Program-made: the position numbers and the translations under genes
DNA from: Christiangramia sp.
GTDB taxonomy: Bacteria > Bacteroidota > Bacteroidia > Flavobacteriales > Flavobacteriaceae
Reading direction: 5' to 3'
DNA length: 9,025 nucleotides
NCBI GenBank assembly: GCA_024635735.1
Contig: JAGXII010000227.1
Span: forward strand, 1 to 9,025
Shown: positions 1 through 7,124 of the stretch, piece by piece
Layout of the letters: every line of letters begins with the position of its first letter
Position numbering within the stretch: the stretch's first letter is position 1
Notes under the pieces: model-generated
Told to the model about the DNA's origin: nothing
Seen by the model: the letters and a program-made list of their open reading frames with translations, nothing else
Database searches by the model: none

Positions 1-1382
1 AGCCCAACGCAAAGGCATTCTTTGCTCAGTAAATCCGCTTTTTGCTGCTGGTATTCATTTGCCGGAAGGTCACTTTCTTTTAGCTGCCTGAGCTTTAATT
101 TTTGATATTTACGGGAAGCGGTACAGATTGGCTTTTTGGTAAATTCGGTATTGGAGACTAAAAATTTCTCGGTACACGGACTTCCGGGCGATCCTTTTTC
201 AATTCTTTGTAATCTTTCGGTTTCTGAAGTGGTTCCTTTTAAATAATTAAAACCTACTCCTAGAGGTGAGGATTGGCTCCTAATCACATCATTTTCTTTT
301 GAATTTAGCAATAACTGCAGAGTTTTTTCATCTACTGTAGTTGCTTCGGGACAAAGCAAAAATGGTGTTCCCCAGCCTGTACTGTCTACGTTATAAAAGT
401 CGTGCAGTAAACTATTTTCTTCAGCAGTGCCAATCCCACCCTGCACTGTAATTTTTATAGGATGTGGTCTGGAAAACCCTTGCAGGCCTTTTGCTTCTAT
501 CGCCGGATTATAAAGGCTGAAAAGGCTTTCCTCAAGTTCCTCCTTTTTTTCTTTAAATTCATTTAAAATAGGTCCCAGAAGCAATCCTTGCGTGGCGAAA
601 ACATGACCGCCACAGTTTAGGCCGGATTCAATCCTGAATTCACTTACCCAGATACCCTTTTTTGCCAGATATTTACCCTGTATAAGTGCAGATCTATAAT
701 CGCTAACTTTTATAACCACTTTCTTATGAAATTGTCCCCAGGAAATTGCATCGAATTCCCTGAAATCTTCCATATAATTGAATAGCCTGGGATTCATACC
801 AGCCGAGAAAATAATGGCAGAATTTTTTAATTCACTGCTGGCATAGGCTCTTAAAGCGGTTAGAGCATCTGAACCATTCGGGATTACCTGATTGTCCTTG
901 CCTTGATTGTCCTTATCAACTTTGGTCATGATATTGACCTCTATAGTTCCGGGATTCATTTTTTCTTTAAGCAGCTTCTCGAGTTTTTCTTTTTCCGAAG
1001 GATTATCTGAATGCAGAAACTTTTGAAATGTTTTTTTAAGTTCTCCTGAATCAGGAAGCATCTCAAAATATTTCATAAGATCTGAACCCAGCGAGAAAGT
1101 AGAATTCTTTATTTTTTCAAATTCAGAATTCACCATACTTTGCATTAGGTTCAGGTAATTGGTGATTCTCTTTACCCGATAATCCTTTTCCTTTATGCTT
1201 ATGGGAATATATGTTTTGCCATTTTTCTGTGAGTAATACTTACGCATTACCTCCAATAAGTTGTCTTCAATGATTGAAATAGCCGAATTTATACCATAAC
1301 AAGCCACTTTTATCGGTGAGTCAATAGAATATGCCAGGCCCATTACAGGTATGTGAAAAGTATGCGGTGTTGATATTTGCAT
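1..1382 (-). CDS. Nitronate monooxygenase-like flavoprotein, C-terminus off window
   Basis: The frame is open from an ATG at 1382 to the left edge, giving 460 N-terminal residues and no stop, so the gene is partial. There is no signal peptide, so the protein is probably cytoplasmic. Two motifs suggest the FMN-binding TIM-barrel fold of 2-nitropropane dioxygenase / nitronate monooxygenase: GLNCGGH (C257, H260), matching the GGH that carries the catalytic His in that family, and VQGGIGTAEE (G315-T319), resembling the phosphate-binding GGI element. The protein is clearly longer than ordinary nitronate monooxygenases (about 320-380 residues): it has a helical, charged insert around residues 40-150 and a Cys-bearing tail (C403, C420, C456-x-C458). 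From memory, similar long proteins occur across Bacteroidota, usually as hypothetical proteins. The substrate is unknown. It could also be an FMN-dependent enoyl reductase-like protein. An FNR-geometry palindrome lies about 50 bp upstream of the start. Confidence 0.6.
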   Translation of the reverse strand, partial: MQISTPHTFHIPVMGLAYSIDSPIKVACYGINSAISIIEDNLLEVMRKYYSQKNGKTYIPISIKEKDYRVKRITNYLNLMQSMVNSEFEKIKNSTFSLGSDLMKYFEMLPDSGELKKTFQKFLHSDNPSEKEKLEKLLKEKMNPGTIEVNIMTKVDKDNQGKDNQVIPNGSDALTALRAYASSELKNSAIIFSAGMNPRLFNYMEDFREFDAISWGQFHKKVVIKVSDYRSALIQGKYLAKKGIWVSEFRIESGLNCGGHVFATQGLLLGPILNEFKEKKEELEESLFSLYNPAIEAKGLQGFSRPHPIKITVQGGIGTAEENSLLHDFYNVDSTGWGTPFLLCPEATTVDEKTLQLLLNSKENDVIRSQSSPLGVGFNYLKGTTSETERLQRIEKGSPGSPCTEKFLVSNTEFTKKPICTASRKYQKLKLRQLKESDLPANEYQQQKADLLSKECLCVG

Positions 1383-1430
1383 TTAGAAATGAGTTTTAAG
1401 AGGTAAAGATGTTGGACCTTCTTTGTTTAT

Positions 1431-1450
1431 AATATGACACAGGTCATATT
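1431..1450. promoter_or_regulatory. FNR/CRP-type palindromic operator candidate
   Basis: A perfect inverted repeat has 8-bp arms (AATATGAC and GTCATATT) around a 4-bp centre (ACAG). The core ATGAC-N4-GTCAT has the same 5-4-5 geometry as FNR/DNR-type sites (TTGAT-N4-ATCAA). It lies 49-68 bp upstream of the minus-strand start at 1382, a position that would suit an activator. The regulator is inferred only from the geometry, and no regulator gene is in the window. Confidence 0.45.
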
Positions 1451-1631
1451 TTGGTTCATTTCCAGCAAGGCTTATCCATAATTTAACAAAAAAATGGAGA
1501 GGCTATGCAAATTGAAGTTTAAAAATGCAGTTTTAGTAAATGAGGATTCCTTTAAGGTTTAAGGCCAGGAATAATAATATCGGCCACAGAATTTTTTTTC
1601 AATAGCTTAAAAAGGAACATAAAGGAAAAAC

Positions 1632-3473
1632 TTAGTTATTCTCCTCTATTTTTTTATAGTATTCCTGTAGCACAAAAAAGGCCTTTTTCTTAATTCCATT
1701 GTTATCTATAAGGCCTTTGCGATTCCATCCTTGCTGAAACTCGGGATGATTCCTGCGGGGAGATCTAAAATCTGTAAGGATCCAGGGAGCTATTCCGGTA
1801 TAATTTTCAGGCATTCTCTTCATCATTTTGATAGTTTCTTCAAAATACCACTGCTGAAATTCCTCGGTCCAGCGTTGGTTTTTATCTCCGTGATATCCGC
1901 CTTTGGCACCCGCGCCTGTTTCGCTGAAAAACAAAGGTTTGTCATAGGTGACTTCCCAGGTAGAATTTTCCTTGGCATTGGGTAATCCGCCATACCAGCC
2001 CAGGTATTCGTTGACCGAAACTATATCTGTAACCGCTCCCAAAGGATCGTCAATGATATTCTTTTCATTCTCGTGGTGAACTTCCAAAGCTGCCGAAACA
2101 AGACGGCTGTTATCCATTGATTTAGCTTTTGCGACCAGTGACTTCATAAATGCGGTTCGCGCAGGACTCAAAGGTGTTTCATTACCTACAGACCAGATGA
2201 TGACTGAAGCCTTATTGCGGTCCCTAATAATCATTTCTTTTAATTGCTTCTTCGCTTTTTCCAGGACTTCGTCACTTTCAAAATCTATGGTCCAGTAAAC
2301 CGGAATTTCAGACCATACCATAATTCCAAGAGAATCGGCAGTTCGGGTCATATGTTCGTTATGTGGATAATGTGCCAGCCTTACCATATTAGCGTGGAGA
2401 TCTTTTGCCCAGCCCAGTAGTTGCTCAGCGTCTTTTTTCGTCTTTGCGCGGCGAACTTCCTGCGGAATCTCTTCGTGAATACTTATTCCGCTTAAAAAGA
2501 TCTTTTTTCCGTTGAGCAATACATCCTTGCCGGAAACCCTAATGTCTCGGAAACCTATTTTATCACTTAGAGTATCATTCTGAAAAATGAAGTCTACTCG
2601 ATATAATTTTGGATTTTCCGGAGACCATAGTTCCAGGCCTTTTACAGGCAATCTATATTCAAGGTTCTGCCCTTTGATTTGTAGTTTTTCACTCAGTTTA
2701 AGTTCTGGAATGGAAACAGTAACTACTGAAGTTTCTTCAGGTTCATTCAGTTTTAAACAGCCCGTAAGCGTTTGATTGTTTTTGTCTTTCGAAAATTCCT
2801 TCGGGTTTAGTTGCAGCGAATACTGCTGAATAAAATTCTCTGGCATTAAAAGGAGCTTTACGTCGCGGGTGATACCACCAAAATTCCACCAGTCGGTATT
2901 CACAGTTGGGATTTCATCGGCGTGCCGTTTATTATCAACCTTAACCACCAGGAAATTCCCGGTTGGCTTTAGCAGGTCTTTCGGGATTTCAAAATTAAAG
3001 GGTGTAAAGCCCCCTTTATGCATACCCAGCTTTTTACCGTTTAAGTAAACATGGGTCTCGTAGTTAACTGCGCCAAAATATAAAAAGGCTCTTTGGAATG
3101 ATTCGGCGTCAGTTATATTAAATTCCCGCTGATACCAGACAGTCCCTTCATAATATTTAAAGACAGGATCCTGTGAATTCCAATCGCCGGGAACTTTAAG
3201 GCTATACTCGTCCGAATAGGAATGTTCTACACGATCTGAAGGTTTATTTACAACCGGCCTGTTCCAGTAAGCCTCAGGATCGGCTTCATTTCGCTCCTTA
3301 TACCTGTAATCATAAAATCCATTTTCATAAGGATCTATAATATAATGCCAGTTTCCATTTAATGATATATTTTTCCGGTTTTGGGTATTAATGATGAGAT
3401 CCTCCTGGGCCTTTCCGGGAAATGTATTTAGCAATAAAAGGAAGGCCAGAAAATAGAGTGTTTTATAATTCAT
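1632..3473 (-). CDS. Secreted GH2 beta-glucuronidase-type glycosidase
   Basis: This is a 613-residue exo-acting glycoside hydrolase of family GH2. An N-terminal signal peptide (hydrophobic residues 5-17, probable cleavage after GKAQ at 23) sends it out of the cytoplasm. The domain order is typical: a jelly-roll sugar-binding domain (about 35-210, with NFGGITR at 197-203), an Ig-like domain (about 215-312) and a TIM barrel (about 315-610). The acid/base is predicted to be E432 in WSVGNE and the nucleophile E518 in FFSETG. N584-R585-K586 in GWNRKG aligns with the NxK motif that contacts the glucuronate carboxylate in E. coli GusA, which favours beta-glucuronidase over beta-galactosidase. The length matches GUS enzymes (about 600 residues). 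It stands alone, with no SusC/SusD or sulfatase neighbour visible, so the natural glycan is unclear. The chosen start is the one that gives the signal peptide. Beta-galacturonidase is an alternative. Confidence 0.87.
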   Translation of the reverse strand: MNYKTLYFLAFLLLLNTFPGKAQEDLIINTQNRKNISLNGNWHYIIDPYENGFYDYRYKERNEADPEAYWNRPVVNKPSDRVEHSYSDEYSLKVPGDWNSQDPVFKYYEGTVWYQREFNITDAESFQRAFLYFGAVNYETHVYLNGKKLGMHKGGFTPFNFEIPKDLLKPTGNFLVVKVDNKRHADEIPTVNTDWWNFGGITRDVKLLLMPENFIQQYSLQLNPKEFSKDKNNQTLTGCLKLNEPEETSVVTVSIPELKLSEKLQIKGQNLEYRLPVKGLELWSPENPKLYRVDFIFQNDTLSDKIGFRDIRVSGKDVLLNGKKIFLSGISIHEEIPQEVRRAKTKKDAEQLLGWAKDLHANMVRLAHYPHNEHMTRTADSLGIMVWSEIPVYWTIDFESDEVLEKAKKQLKEMIIRDRNKASVIIWSVGNETPLSPARTAFMKSLVAKAKSMDNSRLVSAALEVHHENEKNIIDDPLGAVTDIVSVNEYLGWYGGLPNAKENSTWEVTYDKPLFFSETGAGAKGGYHGDKNQRWTEEFQQWYFEETIKMMKRMPENYTGIAPWILTDFRSPRRNHPEFQQGWNRKGLIDNNGIKKKAFFVLQEYYKKIEENN

Positions 3474-3616
3474 AAATGCTGAATTTGTTTAAGTCTGTAT
3501 TGTTTGTTGAAGATGATCAGGCTCTATTTTAATAAAACCGAAAGCTTGAATCCCATCTAAAATAGGGAATAAATCCTAAACACTCATCGATAAGTCATTG
3601 CTTTAGAAACAAGAAT

Positions 3617-3646
3617 AAAAAAAGCACCGCATTACGCAGTGCTTTT
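3617..3646 (-). terminator. Intrinsic terminator of the DJ-1/PfpI gene
   Basis: Read on the minus strand, AAAAGCAC and GTGCTTTT form an 8-bp stem that extends inward by G-C and wobble pairs to a small TAA/TAAT loop. A run of seven Ts follows. It starts 22 bp past the stop of the gene ending at 3669. The plus-strand reading also forms the hairpin, but its trailing T tract is interrupted, so any reverse activity should be weaker. Confidence 0.8.
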
Positions 3647-3668
3647 CATTTTTATATATGAAGGCTTT

Positions 3669-4346
3669 CTAATTCAGCATTTCGTATAATTTCTCGGCTA
3701 CCAAACCGGAAGAAGCTGGATTCTGACCTGTTACCAGGTTCCCATCCACAAGAGCATATTCTTCCCAGTCCCCGGCTTTAGAGTAGATTCCGCCATTTTC
3801 TTTCAGCATATCCTCTACTAAGAAAGGGACTACCTTGGTGAGTTGAACTGCTTTCTCCTCACTATTGGTAAATCCTGTCACTTTTTTACCTTTTACTAAA
3901 GGTTTACCATCGCTGGTTTTTACATTCTTCAAAGCGGCAGGAGCGTGGCATACAAAACCGATAGGTTTATGAGCTGCATTAAAACTTTCTATAAGCCCGA
4001 TAGAATCTCTGTCTTTTGAAAGATCCCAAAGTGGTCCGTGACCTCCCGGATAGAAAACGGCATCATAATCTTCGGGTTTCATTTTAGACAAAACCTCGGT
4101 ATTGTTGATCACCTTTTGTGCAGCCTCATCCTTTTTATAACGTTTAGTATCCTCGGTTTGGGCATCCTCTGTATCGCTGCTTGGATCTATTGGAGCTTTT
4201 CCTCCCTTTGGGGTAGCCACCGTAATGTCTGCGCCTTTATCCAATAGTTTGTAATACGGATTGGCGAATTCTTCTATCCAGAATCCTGTTTTTTTTCCTG
4301 TATCTCCCAGTTCGTCATGGGAAGTGAGTACAAATAATATTTTCAT
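3669..4346 (-). CDS. DJ-1/PfpI family protein, Hsp31/glyoxalase III-like
   Basis: This 225-residue protein of the type 1 glutamine amidotransferase-like (DJ-1/PfpI) superfamily has no signal peptide and should be cytoplasmic. The nucleophile elbow is GFVCHAPAAL, with C133 followed by H134. E26 in the segment TGFWIEE aligns with the acidic partner of yeast Hsp31 (E30, C138, H139), so the Glu-Cys-His set looks complete. GGHGPLWDL (101-109) and GQNPASS (207-213) are also characteristic of the Hsp31-like branch. Family members act as glutathione-independent glyoxalase III (methylglyoxal to lactate) or as stress holdases. Which one applies here cannot be read from sequence. The gene is monocistronic: it has its own terminator and a candidate promoter, and is transcribed divergently from the cytochrome gene. 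Confidence 0.88.
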   Translation of the reverse strand: MKILFVLTSHDELGDTGKKTGFWIEEFANPYYKLLDKGADITVATPKGGKAPIDPSSDTEDAQTEDTKRYKKDEAAQKVINNTEVLSKMKPEDYDAVFYPGGHGPLWDLSKDRDSIGLIESFNAAHKPIGFVCHAPAALKNVKTSDGKPLVKGKKVTGFTNSEEKAVQLTKVVPFLVEDMLKENGGIYSKAGDWEEYALVDGNLVTGQNPASSGLVAEKLYEMLN

Positions 4347-4388
4347 AGTTTTTGTTTTTTTTGATTTATTCTGACTTCAGAATACCTA

Positions 4389-4418
4389 AAAAGTTATCTG
4401 AAATCTGTAAATGACAAA
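4389..4418 (-). promoter_or_regulatory. Bacteroidota-type promoter candidate for DJ-1-like gene
   Basis: On the minus strand, TTTG (4415-4418) is followed after 18 bp by TAACTTTT (4389-4396). This matches the Bacteroidota -33 TTTG / -7 TAnnTTTG pattern except for the last base. It leaves an untranslated leader of roughly 35-40 nt before the ATG at 4346. The region is AT-rich, so a chance match is possible. Confidence 0.4.
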
Positions 4419-4686
4419 CTAGGGAATAGCCACAAATTTTTGTGTTATAGGAAGACTAAAGTTTTATGCGAAAAGCACAAGAAAAGTCTAAAAGATCTCT
4501 TTTCCTGTAATAAAAATTTTCATTTTGATTTATAAAATAAAGGAGGTATGAATGGTGAAATAACATTGATTAAATTGTAAATGAATTAAGTATTAATCAT
4601 TGAATTAGCCTAAAAAAATAAAAGCTTAAAATTATTCAGCTTTTTGCATTTAAGTAAAGGCCTGAGTAACATCCGGGCATTATATA

Positions 4687-4721
4687 TTTAGTTATTTACC
4701 CGCAGAATATTCGTATTTTTA
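4687..4721 (+). promoter_or_regulatory. Weak promoter candidate for the cytochrome gene
   Basis: TTTA at 4687-4690 and TATTTTTA at 4714-4721 are 23 bp apart, a loose match to the Bacteroidota TTTG / TAnnTTTG pattern. It lies about 70 bp before the ATG at 4794. No clear Shine-Dalgarno sequence precedes that ATG, as is common in this phylum. Confidence 0.25.
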
Positions 4722-4793
4722 TAATCAGTGAATTTTATCCCGGACCTATCTATCTTCTTATTTATGCTTATTGATCTCAAATAATCGATTAGT

Positions 4794-5822
4794 ATGAGAA
4801 CCAGTAACCAAAAAAGAAATCTTACGCTTCTTGTTGCCTTCGCCATTATTGTTGTGATATGTATGATCGCCTTGTTTTTCCTTCTTAGCAGAACTTCTGG
4901 TGACCAAGAATATGAGGAGGTTGAGCAGGAAATGAAGGACCCATTAAGTGCCAATTATGATTCTTTTGATCTGGATGATTCCCCGGCTAATCAACAAATT
5001 AAATACGGTTACGAGCTTTTTACAAAGACCGCGCAGTATATAGGTCCGGAAAATGGCAGGAATAAAGCCTATTCCGGAAATAATCTGGCCTGTAATAACT
5101 GTCATTTAGATGCCGGGACCAAACCTTATTCGGGAATGCTTATAGGAGTTATTAACCGTTTTCCACAGTACAGGGGGCGGGAAGATAAAACCGGAAGTAT
5201 TGAAGAGAGAATTAACGGCTGCATGGAAAGAAGCATGAATGGGGAGGCACTGGCGGAGGATGGAAAGGAGATGAAAGCCTTTGTGAGTTATTTAAAATGG
5301 CTTAATCGTTATGCTCCCGAAGATGGAAAAGTGGAAGGGGTTGGTTATACTCAAATAGAAATTCCCAGTAGACCGGTGGATCTTAAAAAAGGTGAGAAGC
5401 TCTTCGTGGCAAAATGCGTTGCCTGTCATGGACCGGAAGGTAAGGGAGTCTCTCTTAATAATTTACCGGGGTATCTATATCCGCCATTATGGGGAGAGGA
5501 TTCTTATAATAATGGTGCCGGTATGGCCCGGGTAATTACAGCAGCCCAGTTTATGAAAACCAATATGCCCTTTGGAGTAAGCTTTGAAAACCCTTTGCTA
5601 ACAGATGAAGAATGCTATGATATTGCAGGATATATAAATCAGCAGCCACGACCTGTAAAAAAGGAACTTGAGAAAGATTTCCCCGATCTAAAACGAAAGC
5701 CGGTTTCTGCACCTTATCCCCCTTATGCCGACACCTTTTCCGTAAAACAACACCAAATAGGGCCTTTTCAGCCAATTATGGACTTTTACAAGGAAAAGTA
5801 TGGTATTACCAAAACCAAATAA
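4794..5822 (+). CDS. tsdA: Membrane-anchored dihaem cytochrome c, TsdA family
   Basis: This 342-residue dihaem c-type cytochrome resembles thiosulfate dehydrogenase / tetrathionate reductase TsdA, which interconverts two thiosulfates and tetrathionate with two electrons. A hydrophobic helix (about 10-32) with no lipobox probably anchors it, with the haem domains outside the cytoplasm. Haem sites are CNNCH (100-104) and CVACH (208-212). C143 in ERINGCMERSMNG fits the TsdA hallmark, a Cys as the distal ligand of the catalytic haem 1 (His/Cys, C96 in Allochromatium vinosum). M258 in TNMPFG is the likely distal ligand of haem 2. The Lys that alternates with Met in A. vinosum appears to be Asn (N257) here, as expected for a fixed His/Met haem. 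The C-terminal tail (about 288-342) is Pro/aromatic-rich. Two DsrE-like genes follow, which supports a sulfur role. A generic c4-type cytochrome is less likely because of the C143 motif. Confidence 0.82.
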   Translation: MRTSNQKRNLTLLVAFAIIVVICMIALFFLLSRTSGDQEYEEVEQEMKDPLSANYDSFDLDDSPANQQIKYGYELFTKTAQYIGPENGRNKAYSGNNLACNNCHLDAGTKPYSGMLIGVINRFPQYRGREDKTGSIEERINGCMERSMNGEALAEDGKEMKAFVSYLKWLNRYAPEDGKVEGVGYTQIEIPSRPVDLKKGEKLFVAKCVACHGPEGKGVSLNNLPGYLYPPLWGEDSYNNGAGMARVITAAQFMKTNMPFGVSFENPLLTDEECYDIAGYINQQPRPVKKELEKDFPDLKRKPVSAPYPPYADTFSVKQHQIGPFQPIMDFYKEKYGITKTK

Positions 5823-5936
5823 ACAATAACTTTAATAATCTGGTTTTAAGCAAGTTAATCTTATTTTTATTTCTTAAATTTAATCCTGCCTCAGTTCTGA
5901 ATGGAAAATTATTGTATCATTTAATCAGTATTAAAT

Positions 5937-6620
5937 ATGAAAATCAATCAATTGAATTCTAGAAGAGACTTCTTAGGAACTCTGGTACTTGGAGCTGCCG
6001 TTGGCAGTATCTCATCGGTAATTGCAAGCCCAAGAGACGAAAAATTTTCAGCTTCAACAAAAGCGAATCTTAGTGATCCCGAAAAGTGGATGGAAAAAAT
6101 TAAAGGATCCCACAGGATAGTGTTTGACGGGTCAACCCCTTATAATAGTTTCCCCGTTATCTGGAACTGGGCTTTTTATTTAACCAATAATCAAACGGGA
6201 GTTCCCGATGAAGACATTACCGCAATGACGGTCCTTAGGCATGATGCTATTCCACTTGCACTGGAAGATAGGATATGGGAGAAATATAAGCTAGGAGAAA
6301 TGTTCAAAATAGATGATAACATTAAAAAAGCATCTTCTCTTCGAAATACGGTTTATGAACCCAAGGATGGCGATTTTCCTCTTCCTGGTATAGACGGAAT
6401 AAAAGCTTTGCAGGAGCGAGGAGCGATGTTTTGTGTATGTGACCTTGCCTTAAACGTTTTTAGTTCCTTTGCTGCAAAAGCCATGGAAAAGGATGCCAAA
6501 GAAGTCTATAACGATTGGGTAAGCGGAGTGCTTCCCGGTATTCAAATTGTACCTTCAGGAGTATGGGCTCTTGGCAGGGCACAGGAACACGGCTGTGGTT
6601 ATATTTACGCAGGTGGATAA
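5937..6620 (+). CDS. Tat-exported DsrE-like protein
   Basis: This 227-residue protein begins with a twin-arginine signal: SRRDFLG at 8-14, then a weakly hydrophobic stretch to about 30 ending near VIASP. It should therefore be exported already folded. The mature part reads like a DsrE/DsrF fold: a first strand HRIVFDG (59-65), MTVLRHDAIPLAL (97-109), then IKALQERGAMFCVCDLALN (C166-x-C168) at the site where DsrE-type proteins carry their reactive Cys. The end, LPGIQIVPSGVWALGRAQEHGCGY (C220), resembles the LPG..VPSGV..LA..Q..G ending of DsrE-like proteins. DsrE relatives carry or pass on sulfane sulfur in the cytoplasm, so Tat export is unusual. The next gene starts 23 bp downstream and also encodes a DsrE-family protein. 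The sulfur role is inferred from fold resemblance and neighbours. No exact family was recognised, and an unrelated cofactor-binding role remains possible. Confidence 0.65.
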   Translation: MKINQLNSRRDFLGTLVLGAAVGSISSVIASPRDEKFSASTKANLSDPEKWMEKIKGSHRIVFDGSTPYNSFPVIWNWAFYLTNNQTGVPDEDITAMTVLRHDAIPLALEDRIWEKYKLGEMFKIDDNIKKASSLRNTVYEPKDGDFPLPGIDGIKALQERGAMFCVCDLALNVFSSFAAKAMEKDAKEVYNDWVSGVLPGIQIVPSGVWALGRAQEHGCGYIYAGG

Positions 6621-6643
6621 TTCAAATTTTAAAATCTAAAAAA

Positions 6644-7054
6644 ATGAAACGATATTTGATTCTAATACTGGTTTGTTTTCTATCCCTGAGTACTGTGGGA
6701 CAGGAAAAACCAGTCAAGGTAGTTTTTGATGTGACCAGTAGTGATGTAAAGGTTCAGGAATCGGCAGTCCGGCATGTGAAAATGATGGCTGAGTCCTATC
6801 CGAATTCTCAATTCGAAATGGTGGGTTACAGTGGTGCCCTGGACATGTTTCTAAACGAAAAATCCACGGTAGCTGAGGACATAAAAATGCTGGCTCAAAA
6901 GCCTAATATTACTTTTGCAGTGTGTGAGGCCACCATGGCAAGACATAGTGCCACTGAAAAAGATCTTATCCCGGGTGTAAAGCCGGTTCCAGACGGGATT
7001 CTGGAAATTGCCAACAAACAGCAACAAGGATGGAGTTATATCAAAGAGCAGTAA
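6644..7054 (+). CDS. Small Sec-exported DsrE-family protein
   Basis: This 136-residue protein has a Sec signal peptide (hydrophobic 4-17, likely cleavage near VGQ at 18-20). The rest is a single DsrE/DsrF-like domain: a first strand PVKVVFDVTS (23-32), NSQFEMVGYSGALDMFL (54-70), the Cys-bearing segment ITFAVCEATMARH (C94), and GVKPVPDGILEIANKQQQGWSYI near the end. C94 sits where DsrE proteins carry their sulfur-binding Cys. The ATG at 6644 is preferred over an in-frame ATG at 6515 because only the later start puts the hydrophobic signal at the N-terminus and avoids a 106-bp overlap with the upstream gene. It probably shares a transcript with the Tat-exported DsrE-like gene. Similar secreted single-domain DsrE proteins are familiar in Bacteroidota, but I know of no proven function for them. 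Partnership with the cytochrome is an inference. Confidence 0.8.
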   Translation: MKRYLILILVCFLSLSTVGQEKPVKVVFDVTSSDVKVQESAVRHVKMMAESYPNSQFEMVGYSGALDMFLNEKSTVAEDIKMLAQKPNITFAVCEATMARHSATEKDLIPGVKPVPDGILEIANKQQQGWSYIKEQ

Positions 7055-7082
7055 GAAAATGAAGTTATAGTTCTCTAACAGG

Positions 7083-7113
7083 CTCCTTGAAGTCACTTTG
7101 GAGTTGTCTTTTT
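7083..7113 (+). terminator. Candidate terminator after the DsrE-like genes
   Basis: CTCC pairs with GGAG, and GAAG with CTTT (one wobble), around a TCA loop, with a two-base bulge between the two helices. The T-rich tract TTGTCTTTTT follows. It begins 28 bp after the stop at 7054. The bulge and the interrupted T run make it a moderate candidate. Confidence 0.4.
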
Positions 7114-7124
7114 CAGGAAAAAGA

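Larger units (their letters stand above)
4347..4793. other. 447-bp divergent intergenic region
   Basis: This very AT-rich region separates the DJ-1-like gene from the cytochrome gene. It contains promoter-like sequences for each side (listed separately) and a weak hairpin at 4620-4644 (AAAAGCT and AGCTTTT arms, 11-nt loop, followed by Ts). There is also an isolated AGGAGGT at 4541-4547 that runs directly into an ATG with only a 10-codon frame. I see no convincing gene in it. Confidence 0.6.

Noticed and set aside
1494..1562. 22-codon plus-strand frame between the first two genes
   Set aside because: It has no ribosome-binding signal, no signal peptide and no conserved motif. The length is expected by chance.
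4541..4584. AGGAGGT followed at once by an ATG and a 10-codon frame
   Set aside because: There is no spacing between the Shine-Dalgarno-like sequence and the ATG, Bacteroidota rarely use such sites, and the frame has no recognisable content. It is probably chance in AT-rich DNA.
4620..4644. AAAAGCT / AGCTTTT hairpin as a terminator
   Set aside because: It has a 7-bp AT-rich stem, a long 11-nt loop and no gene for it to terminate. It is mentioned only as part of the intergenic region.
4688..4954. Minus-strand open frame with a hydrophobic stretch
   Set aside because: It overlaps the N-terminal part of the cytochrome gene. Its hydrophobic segment is the antisense of the real transmembrane helix, and it matches no known family.
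6515..6643. In-frame upstream ATG extending the small DsrE-family gene by 43 codons
   Set aside because: It would overlap the end of the upstream gene by 106 bp and bury the signal peptide. The start at 6644 gives a clean N-terminal signal.
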